Assembly (NCBI GenBank): GCA_002396485.1
Contig: DGXZ01000029.1
Coordinates: 44,102 to 93,444, forward strand
Direction of reading: 5' to 3'
Source: Spartobacteria bacterium UBA5019
GTDB lineage: Bacteria > Verrucomicrobiota > Verrucomicrobiia > Chthoniobacterales > Terrimicrobiaceae
Length of the DNA: 49,343 bases
Made by a program: the position numbers and the translations under genes. Position 1 is the stretch's first letter. Each line of letters opens with the position of its first letter. Below, piece by piece: positions 48,672 through 49,343 of the stretch. The notes beneath the pieces are model-generated. The model was not told the origin of the DNA and searched no databases. It saw only the letters and a program-made list of their open reading frames with translations.

Positions 48672-49343
48672 ATGTCAGCAACTACCATCGACGCACCCGT
48701 CCAAGAGACCAACTCCCACGCGCATTCCGACCATCACGAAGTCGGCTTTTTCCATAAATACATCTGGACCTACGATCACAAAATGATCGGCCTCCAATAC
48801 CTCTGGACAGCTCTAGCCTTCCTCTTCCTCGGCGGTGCCCTCGCGCTCGGCGTCCGCTGGCAACTCGGCTTCCCCGGCGCAGAGTTCCCGATCATCGGCC
48901 GACTTCTTCCAGCGACTGTGGCAGTGGACGGATCGATTATCCCGGGCGGCTACAACATGCTTGTGACCATGCATGCGACTGTCATGGTTTTCTTCGTCGT
49001 CATGCCGCTCCTCATCGGAGCCTTTGGCAACTACCTCATCCCACTCCAAATCGGCGCTGGTGATATGGCATTCCCGCTGTTGAATGAGCTAAGCTACTGG
49101 CTTTATGTCTTGTCTGGAGTCATTCTTCTCGGTGCCTTCTTCGCGCCAGGTGGAGCTCCTGGAACAGGCTGGACTGCCTATGCCCCACTAAGTTCCGTAG
49201 GCGCTTACAACGGAACACCCATAGGTCAAAGCCTGTGGGGTGCAGCACTTTTCATCAACGGACTTTCTTCCATCGCCGGAGCAACAAATTACATCACGAC
49301 CGTCGTGAACATGCGCGCCCCCGGCATGACCATGTTCCGCATG
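48672..49343 (+). CDS. ctaD: Cytochrome c oxidase subunit I, 5' part (runs off the window)
   Basis: 224 codons are visible without a stop. After a His-rich start (ETNSHAHSDHHEVG), the sequence has WTYDHKMIGLQYLW, a heme-ligand helix with NMLVTMHATVMVFFVVMPLLIGAFGNYLIP and INGLSSIAGATNYITTVVNMRAPGM, all typical of aa3-type subunit I. The rest of the gene and any coxB/coxC lie outside. The 153 bp after tsaD is AT-rich and probably holds its promoter. Confidence 0.93.
   Translation, partial: MSATTIDAPVQETNSHAHSDHHEVGFFHKYIWTYDHKMIGLQYLWTALAFLFLGGALALGVRWQLGFPGAEFPIIGRLLPATVAVDGSIIPGGYNMLVTMHATVMVFFVVMPLLIGAFGNYLIPLQIGAGDMAFPLLNELSYWLYVLSGVILLGAFFAPGGAPGTGWTAYAPLSSVGAYNGTPIGQSLWGAALFINGLSSIAGATNYITTVVNMRAPGMTMFRM

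Overview
This 49.3 kb window looks like chromosomal DNA from a GC-rich Gram-negative bacterium, most plausibly a member of the Verrucomicrobiota. That placement is an inference. It rests on the mix of a fused SpmA-SpmB protein, split chromate transporters, many lipoprotein and TPR secreted proteins, a short bS22-type basic peptide, and many start codons without a clear Shine-Dalgarno sequence. No rRNA, tRNA or CRISPR array was seen. Most of the window is tightly packed core metabolism with ATGA-type overlaps.

Left part (1-15.5 kb): a CYTH-domain protein and a two-gene chromate transporter; a secreted transglutaminase-like/TPR protein; VanZ-like protein; FolE2; an SDR dehydrogenase; HisG; a 34-residue basic peptide; a lipoprotein; UvrA coupled to a large secreted TPR protein; a small Met-rich secreted protein; and a minus-strand ECF sigma / anti-sigma / CpxP-like operon.

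Peroxidase locus (15.5-18 kb): divergent from the sigma operon is a 745-residue secreted heme peroxidase whose domain order appears circularly permuted and nested inside an Ig-like domain. The shared intergenic region carries a perfect inverted repeat of TGTCATATAA. A third copy of that 10-mer sits just upstream of the transglutaminase/TPR gene, suggesting a small regulon.

Decayed island (19.2-23.3 kb): a degenerate defence-type island lies between two ~132 bp direct repeats about 95% identical. It holds a broken SNF2 helicase, an intact vapBC pair and the first 90 or so codons of a type III DNA methyltransferase.

Middle (23.4-38.6 kb): NuoG, an MBL-fold lipoprotein that has lost its metal ligands, PurD, an S41 peptidase-like protein, a Phd/PIN pair with a nonsense codon in the toxin, QueF, a phospholipase D-like protein, a second split chromate transporter, a 34 bp perfect palindrome, SpmAB, a minus-strand PIN toxin-antitoxin pair, a Bax inhibitor-1 protein, a DevCAB-type ABC exporter operon, a chalcone isomerase-like protein and a small membrane protein.

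Right part (38.9-49.3 kb): a saccharopine dehydrogenase-like protein and an aldehyde dehydrogenase (possible lysine catabolism), a RelB/YafQ pair, then the YceD-RpmF-PlsX-FabH fatty acid operon continuing through overlapping or close genes into a bacterial nitric oxide synthase, a CtpA protease and TsaD. The window ends inside cytochrome c oxidase subunit I. Four toxin-antitoxin loci lie in 20 kb, three of them apparently intact.
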